40,303 bases of DNA from Ophiostoma sp. CBS 140.51 (GCA_029298735.1 JANSLP010000294.1:1-40303), one strand, 5' to 3'. Positions 11,286 through 22,118 are shown, numbered from the stretch's first letter. A program made the numbers and translations. The notes: generated from the sequence alone by a model not told the origin.

Positions 11286-13701
11286 ATGGCACCTTCTTTC
11301 CTCAGCATCCGACAGCTTCGCAGGAAATCCAGAGCCAGCTTCAAGACTGAGAAATCAACAGATACCTCTAGTGACGGCGGCCATTCTCACGGCACAACTC
11401 CTACTAGCGGTTCGCTCACGCCGCCTTCCCTTGGCCACCAATCCGATCCCAACCTTCATCTCCAAAACAGCCGCTGTAACACAACACCACCTCTTGTCCC
11501 ACCATTGCCGCCTCTTCCCTCTTCCGCGAGCTCCAGTTCTCTCAACACAAAAAGATACAGCGTCAACGGCATGGCTGGTCTCGGTTCTCCCATGACGAAC
11601 GGCGGCAGCCGCGCACTGCCCGTCTCGCCCTACTCCCCGCGCATCACTAACGTTACCGACAACTCCTGGGCGTACCAAAAGGTCCTGATCATCAACGGCA
11701 CCATTGGCGACGGCACCCAGCCTCAGCAGAGCTTGGATGGCGTCGTTACAGTGAGCCGACTCGACGATGGTTTCCCGCCCGTGCAATGGCCCGTGACCGA
11801 TTCGCACTTCAAGGCCCTGGTGTATCTCATGCCCGGCGCCAACAAGCTGCGCTTCGACTTTGCCAGCCCCAAGCTGGCCAACAGCAGCACCTCCAACCCC
11901 ATCCACTCCTCGTATATCACCCTACATATGGTCCCGCCGACCAATTCGCCACCACTGCAGCTGGCCATTATGCTGGCAAAGGACTCTCCTGGTACCTTTG
12001 ATGCTGTGCCTGCCCGTATTGAGCGCGAGGGCAATGGCCTGGAGACGGCAATCCGCAAGTTCCGCATGGCAGCATACTTGTGGCAGAGCTTCACGGCCGA
12101 GCAGATGTGGCGCAACCGTCTCGGCCGCCGCGTCTTCCGATTCGAGGAGGAGTGGACACAGGGCACGTCCAACCTGCGGGACCGCGAGTTTGGTACAATG
12201 CGCTCCGAAGCGCGCATCCATGTCATCCGTTCCGACAAAACCATCGCCGAGCTGCGGAGCCTCGACAACACACAGCAAAATGCCAAGGCGAAGAACCGAG
12301 ACGCACAATACGGTTTCGCGATCGACGCCGTCCGCAATTACTTCCAGCCCAAGGCCGGCCAGACCCTGTACGTCTCCGTCCTGCTGCTCGATGCCCACTG
12401 GGACAAGGGCGCCCAAATGATCACTGGTCACGCTGCCCTCGGTGGCGGTGCCGGCGATATCCGGGTGGGTGTCTTCGGCTCCCATGGCATGCAGAGCTAC
12501 CCGACATGCTTCGAGGAGGTCGTTCCTGCATTCAGCGACTGCACACCAACGGATCTCAACTACGTGGGCAACGACGCTGGCGAGTCCGGCAGCTCGTGGG
12601 AGGCGGCCAACATTGGTATTGGCGCACACTTGCACGAGACAGGCCATTTGCTTGGCCTCCCCCACCGCGAGAGCGGTGTCATGCTGCGCGACTACGTCCG
12701 TTTCAACCGTAGCTTTCTCACCCGTGAGGCGTACTCAACACGTACCAAGTCCAAGGGCGGCCTGGTACTCGAGAAGGACGAATGCACATGGCACCGGTTG
12801 GACTGTCTTCACTTCCGTACGCACCCCTGCTTCAAGCTCCCGAACGATCCTCCCTTGCAAGTCGACGATAGCGTCCAGGCCTGGCCAATCGAAGGCAATT
12901 GTGTGGCCATCACGGCGGCGTCGGGCGTGGCATACATTGAGCTGCATGCCGAGGGTGACAGCGTGTGCAAGTCGTGGATCGAGTATCCGCTCGACAATGG
13001 CGCGCCATTGCAAAGGCAAGTGGTGCTAACCGAGCAGGACATCCGGAACCGCTTGCCCGAGGCCAAGCGCCGGAAGGACCCGATTAAGATTGCCATTCGG
13101 GCATGGGGCGGTGGCACCCTCGTGATTGACGACGTGCGCCACCTCGTGTCCAAGGAGTCGTCGACGAAGCTGAGTGGTGGTATCCTCATGGGCAAGACAG
13201 CCTACCGCAGCGCCAAGCTGGGCCGCGGCGCGATGCAGGGCACGCAGGCAAACGAGGTCATCTTCACGAGCGCGCAACAACAAAACCGGGTGCTCTCACG
13301 GGTCGTCTTCTACCACGGCCGGGCCCTTGACGGTGTGGAGTTTGTGTACGACGACGACTCGCGGCAGCTGTTTGGCAAGCGCGGCGGCAAGCCGGGCGGC
13401 GACACCTTTGAGATGGATGTCCGGCGAGGTGAATACATTAGCGGCTTCAATGTTCGCTCTGGAGCTTGGATTGACGGCATCCAGATCTTGACAAGTTTGG
13501 GCCGGCGGTCGCCCATGTACGGCAACGCTCACGGCGGCTCTGGGTGAGTTCCCTTTATATTCGCCTAATGATTTGGTACATGGACACACTGCTAATAAAT
13601 ACAGACACACTCTAATCCCACCGAGAGGATACACCATCTGCGGCGTGTCTGGCTCGTGCGGTGCATGGGTCGACGCGTTTGCTGTTCTCATCACGAAATG
13701 A
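11286..13701 (+). CDS. Putative zinc metallopeptidase with jacalin-like C terminus (yeast YIL108W type)
   Basis: Two exons, 11286-13543 and 13605-13701. The 61-nt intron begins GTGAGT, has a GCTAATA branch site and ends ACAG; the product is 784 aa. The start is the ATG at 11286 in a good context (gccATGG); nothing upstream on this strand offers an ATG for 1.3 kb. Without splicing the frame would stop at 13547 and lose the last 31 residues, which complete a jacalin-like fold (GYTICGVSGSCGAWVD). The first ~115 residues are Ser/Pro-rich and look disordered. The metallopeptidase domain (family resembling Pfam 'Metallopep', PF12044) runs from about 120 to 500. Its zinc site HETGHLLGLPH at 450-460 has the full HExxHxxGxxH pattern, with Glu451 as the likely catalytic base and His450, His454 and His460 as ligands; a Met follows in SGVM. 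The jacalin-like region is about 610-784. No signal peptide is visible, so it is probably intracellular. The substrate is unknown. Confidence 0.88.
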
Positions 13702-14715
13702 GCTAAGCTTGTCTTGAGCATCTTTGATTTTGTACTGCGTCTTACCACATCTTCCTTTCCTTGCGTCTCTTTTCACTCAACAACGTTCCTTCCTCTTTCT
13801 CGTCTTTGCATGCCTGCATGACCTTTGTTTTTCCTGCACATACACATATACACATAATCACGTATACATACAGGGGCCAAACATCAACTGGTTTTTTCTT
13901 TTCTTTCGTTTTGTTATAATTGGTAGATGGAAATCGGAATAGCCGTGTTAAAATACCAGGCTTGAGTCTTTTCCCAATAATATCTTTCCTGGTTTTCTCT
14001 CATATTTGTGTTCTTAATATCTCGTTTAAGTGAATGATCTTATCTCGATCAGTGCACCAATCAATCGTGAAAAGCCCTCTGACGACGTATGTCAGCTATC
14101 AGGCTCGCAAGTTAACAAGGCCTCACTTAACACTGCCAGTCTTTTCGGTGCGGGGACGTTGTATGACGCAGGCCAATTGTGGCTACGTTGAGGCGAAACT
14201 AGGAATGTTGTAAACCGGCAGAATTGGAAAATCGCTGATATCATAGGTCTCACCCGGACCGTTTTGGTGCTACTGCCAGGGGGGCCTGGCCAGGTCACTG
14301 TCACAAAAACGACTGACGACAGGCGGCGAGGCAGGCTCCAAGTCTGTTGGAGAGAACTTCCTTCCCTTTGTCTGTCGTTGTTGCACTGCCACAACGCCCC
14401 CTCTCTTTCCCCTTCCCCCTTGTTCGGCTGCCCCAAAAAATCCAGGAGGGCGCCTGTGCGGCAAAAAAGAGACGACACAGAGGACAGATGGCCCAGGTTT
14501 TAGCGCCATCGGGGTTAATCACAAGCCAAACGAAAATCGAAAGGGGAAAGAGAGTCAGATGGCCTAAAGTGAAGAGACAGGGCAGGTCTGGCCAGGTCTT
14601 TTTACCCCCACTTCCTCTGCTCCTTCCCTTCACAATGGGTTGTGCCTGTTTGTCCTGTGAGATTTATTGATCCGTGAAGTATGGGCAGGAGCAACACGAA
14701 GCTGCAGAGCTATGG
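13702..14715. other. Intergenic: 3' flank of the metallopeptidase gene
   Basis: No gene seen. The first few hundred bases are T-rich and probably hold the 3' UTR of the metallopeptidase gene. From about 14276 several short CTGGCCAGG/CCAGGTC words recur, like those near 33780-34510. Open frames here overlap in several frames without recognisable content. Confidence 0.55.
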
Positions 14716-15390
14716 AAGGAAAGAACGATAAACTCCGTTTCATTGTAACTTTATTTACCCAACCTCCAGCCAGGTCCAGCCCAGGTTTCTTTTTTCCCTT
14801 TTATTCGTTTGACCGCCTGCCTGCTTTGACAACGTGCCCTTGCTACTTCTGTCGCTAGCGCACTATTTTTTTTCTTTTCTTGCGTCAGTTAGTCCCGCGC
14901 CGCCTGCCGTGCAAAATACAGTGCGTTCATCAACGTCAACAGTTTTCGGTCCCTCTCAACCAACAATTTTCGAAAATAAAATAAAATAAAGTAGAGAATA
15001 CGGATATAGTGGCATCTCCTCCTCCTCTTCACCGGTTCTTTTCTTTTTCTGCCCTGCTGCATCGTCTCCGCTTTCACTCCTCTCCCCAACCTCTTGAGCC
15101 TCTTTCTTAACCTGGAAGAAAAGCGCACTCTGAAACCTGAGAGCAATTGCGACAGTTCACCTCCTTCCTTGCTTCACAATTCTTCGTCGGTCCGCATCGG
15201 CAAGCTCCACCTTCGCAACACTCTCCTTCCGTTCTCATCCTCACACACACGTTCTCTCTCCTTCCTACTCTCCTCTTCTCTCCGTCCTCCGCTTTCTCGC
15301 CGCCGACGACCTTGACGACCGGCCCTTCTCCTCGATCTCCTCCGCCTCTTCACCGACCTAACGCCTCACCTAACCAACCACCTCACCCCC
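14716..15390 (+). promoter_or_regulatory. ATG-free leader/promoter of the phosphatidylserine synthase gene
   Basis: No sense ATG occurs between 14716 and the start codon at 15391. The last ~330 bases are strongly CT-rich, typical of a fungal core promoter and leader. I did not find an ICRE/UASINO-like CATGTG element of the sort that controls yeast CHO1. Confidence 0.45.
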
Positions 15391-16282
15391 ATGTCTAGAC
15401 GGACTTCAACCATGGCGAACGGCAGCAGCAGCTCCGCGCCGGCCGAGCTCAGCCAACCAGGTGCGCATACACCGGCCTTCTTCTCACATCATGGGCATCG
15501 CTTTTCAATTTGCTAACTGAAAAAAACAGCCGACAAACAGAAGATTCTCCTGTCGACGGACCCCGGCCACTTCTCTCTCATCCGCGCCCTGCACATGGCC
15601 GACTTCATCACGGAGCTCAACGGTATGCCCGCACAACAACCCCTCCCCTCTCCCCTGCAACATGTCTTGGCAATCTTCTCGGCAACCTGTACTGACCCGT
15701 TCTTCCCCGTTCCCCCTTCTAGGCGCCTGCGGCATCCTCTCCATCTTCTCCTCGCTGCGGTACTGCATCGATCCGACATCCCGCACCAACCTCTGGTTCG
15801 CCCTGGCCCTGCTGCCGCTCGGCTTCTTCTTTGACGCCATGGACGGCAAGGTCGCCCGCTGGCGCAAGAAGAGCAGCATGATGGGCCAGGAGCTCGACTC
15901 GCTCGCCGACCTCATATCCTTTGGCGTCGCCCCCGCCGCTGTCGCCTTCTCGATCGGCATCCGCTCCACCATCGACCACGTCCTGCTCGCCTTCTTCGTG
16001 CTCTGCGGCCTCACTCGTCTCGCCCGCTTTAACGTGACGACTGCCGTCATCCCCAAGGACAAGACCGGCAAGGCCTCCTACTTTGAGGGTACGCCCATTC
16101 CCACCAGCTTGGGTCTTGACGCCCTCATGGCCTACTGGGTCAGCCAGGACTGGATCCTGGACAACCTGCCGCTGGGCACCTGGTTCGCCGGCACAGCCTA
16201 CGAGCTGCACCCCATTGCCCTGCTGTTTGTGCTCCACGGCTGCCTGATGACGAGCAAGACCATCCACATCCCGAAGCCTTAG
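15391..16282 (+). CDS. CHO1: CDP-diacylglycerol-serine O-phosphatidyltransferase (phosphatidylserine synthase)
   Basis: Three exons: 15391-15460, 15530-15622 and 15723-16282. Intron 1 begins GTGCGC, has GCTAAC and ends CAG; intron 2 begins GTATGC and ends CTAG. The product is 240 aa. The enzyme joins CDP-diacylglycerol and serine to make phosphatidylserine in the ER membrane, the first step of the de novo route to phosphatidylethanolamine and phosphatidylcholine. The CDP-alcohol phosphatidyltransferase signature is complete: Asp95-Gly96, Ala99-Arg100, Gly109, Asp113 and Asp117. Several hydrophobic segments surround it, including one just before the motif (NLWFALALLPLGFFF) and others near the C terminus. 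The length is close to but a little shorter than yeast Cho1 (276 aa), the difference lying in the N-terminal tail. An in-frame second ATG at 15412 could also be used. Confidence 0.93.
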
Positions 16283-17698
16283 GTGGCGGACGACTAGCGA
16301 CAGGCGAGACAAACGAAGTAGGCGAAGAAGACGGGGGTGCTCAGTGGTGGAACGGCCCTCGGTGCTAATAGTGGGCGGTTGTTTCTTAGGCTGAAAGATG
16401 CCGGCATGATGCAAGCGTGAGCGCGCGTCTGGGTGATTTGTCTTTGCATAGAAAAGACCTTGTACTCTTTGCCATATTTTTTTTGCTCATCATTTTTGTT
16501 ATTGTCGTTCTTTCATTTCCATATCCTCTCCCTTTTCCCCTCCTCTCTCCCACTTGAATCTCTTCAACGTTTTTATGTCTGGGTCATATTGGCGAAGTTT
16601 CTGCATTTTTGTTTTGCAATTCCTTTCTTCTTCCATATTTTCATACACGGCATTTTCTTGTGAACTACTACTACGAAACGAAAGACCGAAAAGAAGAAAA
16701 GAGGAGGAAATATGACAGCAATCGGCGTCGGGACAAAAAAAAGGACATGGGCGCTGTCATCTCAGGTTTTGTTCAACAGGATACCAAATTGACGGCTGTA
16801 TTTTTCACTTTTTTTGTTAGTTTATTTATTTCACATTTTCTTTTTGCCACTTGCAGGCGTTTTCTAGAAATAATTAGAAGCGTTTCAAACCATATTGGTT
16901 CTTCGTCGAATTCATCTCATATCTCAAAGACACAAGAATGGCTCAGATGACTCCAGGAAGCGGACAGGCCCGCCAGTTCGTGGCCGGCAGTTAGCTGATT
17001 CGCTCCGTCGTTCTTGCCTGTTTTACAGCACACAGCACTGCTCCGTGCACCTGCCCCCTGGCCAAATCTTACGTAAATTGGGAAGAAGCACCCCGCAAAC
17101 GGCCAGCCACCGGAGTCGTTCTTACTGTTCAAGCTTGTGCAGTTTCCCCTTCAGTACCCTGTAGGCTGTAGCACGCCACTGTAGACTAGCTGTGCGAGCG
17201 CGGGAAGCGGTCCCTGGGTCGCCACTTCCCCCAACTGGATCTAACCGTCGGTATCTGGAATTTTGGGATTTTGGACCGCATCGATAACAATTTCGCAATC
17301 CAACGCCTTCTTAGAAAGAAAAACAAACGTCCCACGATCTTCCTGCACCACGCATCCTGCCGATAGCAGCACACGCAACCAAACGACATAACGTCTAGTA
17401 TCAGTATACCACACATATTTGTCACTGGTCTCGCTTATTTATCCACACCCGAATACCTTTCCACGACACACCGACCATCGGCCTCCTTTTGCGCCCAACT
17501 TTTATTTTTGGCGGGTCAAGACCCCTCCACGCCGACACCCCACGAGCGCATCGGATAGCCCTCGTGTATACGGCAACAGCCTAGCGAACAGCAGGCAGCC
17601 GTGGCGCATGACCGAAGCCACGCATCCCTAGTCATCCGCGCGGATACGGCCACCCCGGCCAGCCCCAAGCAATCCCCTCCACCTCCCCCTTGCCAGCC
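16283..17698. other. Intergenic between phosphatidylserine synthase and F-box genes
   Basis: No gene seen. The left half is T-rich and A-rich and suits the 3' UTR of the synthase. From 16950 to 17607 the plus strand has no ATG, which suits the leader and promoter of the F-box gene. One short upstream ORF follows at 17608-17631. Confidence 0.55.
17608..17631 (+). promoter_or_regulatory. Upstream ORF (7 codons) in the F-box gene leader
   Basis: ATG at 17608 opens a seven-codon frame (MTEATHP) that stops with TAG at 17629-17631, 67 nt before the main ATG. It is the only ATG on this strand for about 750 bases upstream of the gene. If the mRNA starts above 17608, it could lower or regulate translation of the F-box protein. 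Confidence 0.45.
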
Positions 17699-20155
17699 AT
17701 GGTGAACTTCGACCACGTTCCCGACGAACTCATCGTCCAGATTCTCTACCTCATTTCTTCCGCCGATCTCATTAACTCCGTCCAGTGTGTCTCCCATCGC
17801 TTCTACCACCTCTGCCAGGAACCCAAGCTCTGGTTAGCACGATGCCAGTCGGACTATAAGTACTGGGCAGCGCCGTCGCGTGCCCGTCTGGCTCGCGCTG
17901 GACGTGCCAACCGTGGACCCTGGAAGCAGATGTGGCTGGACCGCCGGCGCGGTGACGCCAGCACTGCACGGCACTTTGAACATGTGTTGGCGTCCAAGGT
18001 GAACCGCGTACGTCACCTCGAGGCCATCTGTCGGCGCGGTCTCAACGCCAAAGATTTTTTGCTGGAGCAGTACCACCTGCCCGACGACGCAACGGACGAC
18101 GTCCTGGCTCGGCGGTACTATGCCAACACGGCACTGGCTAGCGTCCATCGCGGACTGGCCATTGAGGAGTGGTGCAAGGTGTTGTGCAAGTCTAATGGGT
18201 TCCACCGGCTGGACCGTGCCCTGGGTGCCTTTGACATGTTTGTGCTGCACGATGCCGACGAGGACATGGACCGTATCGAAGTGGTGCTTGACGAGCTGGC
18301 CGACGAGTTCCGCCGCGACCACGAGCGCCCAAGCATCGACAGCATGACAGTTCACGAAAGGGCACATGCGCTCGTGCGCTGGATTCGCTTGCGCAACCTG
18401 GCCGGCATGCCCGACCCTAGCTTCAACTACCGCAACGTGCGCAATTGCCTGATTGGACACGCACTGACCGACCCAGAGCACCCGTCGCTGCCCATAATCT
18501 CGAGTGCCATCTTTGCGAGTATCGGCGAGCGTGTTGGCTTGCGCGCGTTCTGCTGTGCGGTGCCGGGCCATGTCCATGCCACAGTCTTGTCGAACCCAGG
18601 CGAATCCATTGACGGCACACCACTCGTCACGGATCCGCGATTTCCACAGCGGCCAGGGCCACCCATCGTCCCACATATGACGCTGCAAGAGCGTATGGTG
18701 ACGGGCGATGGAACGGAAGAAGGTGGTATGGGTGGCGATGGTGTTGGGGAAGGTGAGCGTGAAGGTTACAGCGGGTCCTCGTCTTCCTCCTCGATACCGT
18801 CCCTCGCCGTATCGCCCATTGCGATTGCGGCTGCCACCACACCCCAAGCGCACGCCATGGCCTTCCAGCTGAAGCAGCTATGGCCAACATCAGCAACAAC
18901 AACAGCAGCACACGACTCAGGTGTGGTTATGCAGATGGCGCGCTTCTCAGGATCGCTGCCGGACAATGGCGAGCGCATGTTCCTCGACCCATACAATAAC
19001 GAACAGGAGATGTCGTTGGCGCGTCTGCGCCAGAGCATCGCCGAGGTCGACTGGGGCACTGTCGAGAACCGAGACGTGCACTTGCTACCAATGCCGACGT
19101 CGGCCATTGTGCAGCGTGTGGCCCTCAACATGGAGGCCAGCTGGTCGCATGCGAACCAAGTGTCGAATGTGCCGCAGCTGAGCGCTGAGACGCGGCGACT
19201 GCGTCGTGGTGACCCGGATATGAACTTGGAGGCATTGTTATATGCGACCATCTGGGCGACAGCGCTGATGAAGCCACTCGACAGCCCCGACTGGGACCGC
19301 TGCCTCGATAGCCTTCTGGCGCGGTTCGCCCACTTTTACAGCGAGGACGTCTGGATCATTGCCAAATTCTTGTTACCGTTGTACGACCGATACGTTGAGC
19401 TGAGCGGTGGCAATGTTGCCAACGGCGTGGGCGGTCTTCTCTCTCGTCTTGCGGCTGGCCATGCTGGCGATAACAATGGTGATGATAACATCCCGCCACC
19501 ACGACGACACAATGGTCCCCCACCGGCCATCCCCAACGACCCCAATGGCCGCCATGCACAGCAGCCGCGTCAGCGTGGGTGGACTGACCCCCGTGTTATG
19601 ATCAAGATGGTCTACAATTTGGACCAGCGCCAGCCGCTCGTGAGCCGCCGCTACACCCAGGACATTTGCGAAAAGGTGCTCTTCCGCATCGGCCAAGTCT
19701 TCCGGCACCGCCGCTTCGACTACATCGGCATCATCAATGGCTGGTCGCCCGACGATCCGACGTCCCTGCCGTCACCCAACAACATGTCTGTGGCCGAGAC
19801 GGCTACACCCAGCGACGCCGAAGACAGCAGCGGTAGCGGACGTGGCACACCTGTGCAGGTTTCCTTCCCTAATGGGGGCGGGGGTCCGTTGGCAGATACA
19901 GCCACTGCCGCCGCAGCGGCTGCAGCTTCGACAGCTTCTGCAGCGCCACGCCGGCGTAAGAAGTCGGCCTTTTACACGTGTCTGCGGACAGGTGTCGAGC
20001 GGCAGGTTGTGGCCCAGCGCAACATTGAAATTGTGACGGACCCGGACCTGATCCCGGAGGCGCTTAAGTTTCTGGCGGGCAAGCACTTCAAACGCTTCGA
20101 CCGGGCGACTTGCACGTTTGTGTCCAATCTAAGAGAGTTTTACCCTGATGATTGA
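17699..20155 (+). CDS. FBXO21-like F-box protein with SirB1 and YccV/HspQ-like domains
   Basis: A single exon of 818 aa starting at ATG 17699 (gccATGG); no intron is needed. Residues about 3-45 (VPDELIVQILYLIS...) form an F-box, which should bind Skp1 and make this a substrate receptor of an SCF ubiquitin ligase. About 215-320 resembles the SirB1/transglutaminase-like region (VRWIRLRNLAGMPDPSFNY, then GLRAFCCAVPGHVHATVL). About 626-818 resembles the YccV/HspQ-like domain (RIGQVFRHRRFDYIGIINGW, and FKRFDRATCTFVSNLREFYP at the end). This order is that of animal FBXO21. Two low-complexity inserts are evident: a Gly/Ser-rich linker near 340-400, and a Ser, Gly and Ala-rich stretch of about 75 residues inside the YccV-like domain. 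The substrate cannot be told from sequence. Confidence 0.87.
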   Translation: MVNFDHVPDELIVQILYLISSADLINSVQCVSHRFYHLCQEPKLWLARCQSDYKYWAAPSRARLARAGRANRGPWKQMWLDRRRGDASTARHFEHVLASKVNRVRHLEAICRRGLNAKDFLLEQYHLPDDATDDVLARRYYANTALASVHRGLAIEEWCKVLCKSNGFHRLDRALGAFDMFVLHDADEDMDRIEVVLDELADEFRRDHERPSIDSMTVHERAHALVRWIRLRNLAGMPDPSFNYRNVRNCLIGHALTDPEHPSLPIISSAIFASIGERVGLRAFCCAVPGHVHATVLSNPGESIDGTPLVTDPRFPQRPGPPIVPHMTLQERMVTGDGTEEGGMGGDGVGEGEREGYSGSSSSSSIPSLAVSPIAIAAATTPQAHAMAFQLKQLWPTSATTTAAHDSGVVMQMARFSGSLPDNGERMFLDPYNNEQEMSLARLRQSIAEVDWGTVENRDVHLLPMPTSAIVQRVALNMEASWSHANQVSNVPQLSAETRRLRRGDPDMNLEALLYATIWATALMKPLDSPDWDRCLDSLLARFAHFYSEDVWIIAKFLLPLYDRYVELSGGNVANGVGGLLSRLAAGHAGDNNGDDNIPPPRRHNGPPPAIPNDPNGRHAQQPRQRGWTDPRVMIKMVYNLDQRQPLVSRRYTQDICEKVLFRIGQVFRHRRFDYIGIINGWSPDDPTSLPSPNNMSVAETATPSDAEDSSGSGRGTPVQVSFPNGGGGPLADTATAAAAAAASTASAAPRRRKKSAFYTCLRTGVERQVVAQRNIEIVTDPDLIPEALKFLAGKHFKRFDRATCTFVSNLREFYPDD

Positions 20156-20555
20156 GAGCGGAGAGCGGGGAATGAAGACGGAAATAAAGAAAAATACAGG
20201 CATAGAGGGGTTGAGTAGACATGAGTATTTGATTTTCATAACAGCGAGGCGCCATGGGACTACACATCTGCATAAGATTACGTTTTTTGTCTCTTGCTAG
20301 TAGCATGATTTATACACACGGGGTCGGTGAAAAAACCTCCTACATTTAGCTTTTATCGTTTATTGTTTGCATCACAAACTGGGCATTATCATCAAACGCC
20401 AAAACTCTCAAAGTCGTGAAATCGCCGTGTGTCCGTTACTGAAACACAGAAGAAAGAAAGGAAGAAGGCAACGCTAAATCATGCATCAGAAGGGGAATGG
20501 AACAGAAAGAGGGGCCAACAGGGCAACGAAAAAAATAGCATCCAAGAGGGGCCTT
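20156..20555. other. Short convergent intergenic region
   Basis: Shared 3' region of the F-box gene (+) and the deubiquitinase gene (-). It holds AATAAA at 20183-20188 on the plus strand, a possible polyadenylation signal though only about 30 nt after the stop. No gene seen. Confidence 0.6.
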
Positions 20556-22118
20556 TCATCCCACATCATCAACCTCGATAATAGGTTCATCTGGCTCACC
20601 AGTAGCTAGCCGCTGTAGTACACCCTTGTCGGCTAGCTTCTTGAGCCAACTATGTACTGCTGGAGTGTAGTCGCCTTTGCGGGCCGCAGCTCGGCGGACA
20701 CCGCCGTCGTCTGCGTCGTCGTCTGTGATGGTGGAAGGCTCATCCCCATTTGTACCGTTCGTCCCGTTTGTGCGATTTGTGCGATTTGTCTCACTTTCTC
20801 CATTCGAGCCATTGGTGTTGTCTGTCCTTTTCACCTTCTTTAGTGTGTGGCAAAGTGCAAGCAAACTGAAGACAGCCGTGTCATCGTACGATTCATAGTT
20901 GGCCATGCGCAAGGCAATACGGTCGCGCGCCATGGCCGTCCAGTCGCCTTCAAAGGTGCCCAACTTCAACGGCTTCTCTTGCATGCCGTTGAGTTCCCAG
21001 ACCTCCGTGCCCACCGGCACGTAGGCAATAAAGTGAAAAGCGGCCTCGTCTTCGTCAGCAGCCTTTTTTCTTTTTCGTTTGTTGTTTGCACTCTTCCGCT
21101 TGGCCTTCTTGCCCGCTTCGGCCCACTCTAGTTTGAGCGATAGGTCGGACATCAACATGTCGAGCCGCCGTGCAAACGAATTGTGCGTGGACCGGATGGT
21201 CTCGTCGCTGCTCAGCAGGTGGCCACGGAGGGCCGGATGCAGGGGCTGGGTTGCAGCCTTGAAACGTGTTAGGTGGTCGCCGAGGCTGAGCCGCTCGCAG
21301 TTCATGGCGATGTTGAGCATGGCGATCGTGCCGCAGGCATTCTCCGTTGTCTGGGGGCGTCAGTGAGAGCATTGACGAAAAAAGGGCTGCGTAGCGACTT
21401 ACCTGGTTGGCAAACCACAGATTCTCTGGACAGTCCTCGTGCTCTTCGTCTTCCTCTTCCTCCACAAACTTGTAGAGAAATATTAATCCTAGAGGGTCTC
21501 TGAGAACAAGCAGACTTGTTAGTATTATAGATCCATAACGTTGAAGCTCCGACGGATGAGATGCTCACGGTAGATATGAAATGGATGACTCGTCCACGCC
21601 AAAGAGCTCGAATATGGTCGCATCATGCACGCCTAGTTCGTTAAGGATAAAGTTGAAGAATGCCTGAGAATGTACGTTAGTGAGCAATACTATTGATTCA
21701 AGATAAATATTACACAGTGGTCACTCACCGGCTCCGACTCAATGTCGCTCCAGCCCTGCCATGCCTTGTGCTCGGTCTCGGTAATCGGCGCAAACAGCTT
21801 CTCATGGATCGTGTCTTCCGATGGAACTGCCGCAGTTGCATCATCTTCGGCAATAATCACGGCGGTTGCTGCCGATGCCCTATCCGCTGTGGCGCGCCGT
21901 GGCCGTGAATTTCGGGGTGCGGGTGACGGCGAGACTGGTGATGACAGCAAATCGATCTTGGGTTCGTCCATGGCGTCATCTTCAGGTGGGTCTTTTGGTG
22001 TGTCTCGGGCGGCCGCGCTGCCATTGGCGCTGCCGTTGAGAATGCCGCACCCGTCCTCTGCAACCTTGGCCCGCTTGGCCGGCTGTGGCGTGCTGGCCGA
22101 GCCCCTTCGCCGTGTCAT
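20556..22118 (-). CDS. UCH37/UCHL5-type ubiquitin C-terminal hydrolase
   Basis: Four exons: 22118-21729, 21663-21569, 21499-21403 and 21350-20556. The introns are 65, 69 and 52 nt, all GT-AG, and all junctions stay in phase; the product is 458 aa. The peptidase C12 (UCH) domain begins near WQGWSDIESEP, continues through FFNFILNELGV and LGLIFLYKFVEEEE, and reaches the active site FANQTTENACGT. There Gln194 is the oxyanion residue and Cys200 the nucleophile, six residues apart as in UCHL5. His300 (AFHFIAYVPV) is the catalytic His. The third triad position, 15 residues later, is Asn315 (WELNG), where UCHL5-type enzymes have Asp. A strongly basic insert (KKAKRKSANNKRKRKKA) lies in the crossover loop before His300. 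The N-terminal ~105 residues and an Asn/Thr/Gly-rich stretch near the C terminus look disordered. UCH37-type enzymes act on the proteasome's 19S cap; that role is inferred from family. Confidence 0.9.

Noticed and set aside
10864..11595. A 243-codon open frame overlapping the metallopeptidase start
   Set aside because: It has no ATG before the metallopeptidase start, its translation is low-complexity, and it runs into the wrong frame of a clear gene.
17834..18853. A 339-codon antisense frame inside the F-box gene
   Set aside because: Shadow of the strongly supported sense gene.
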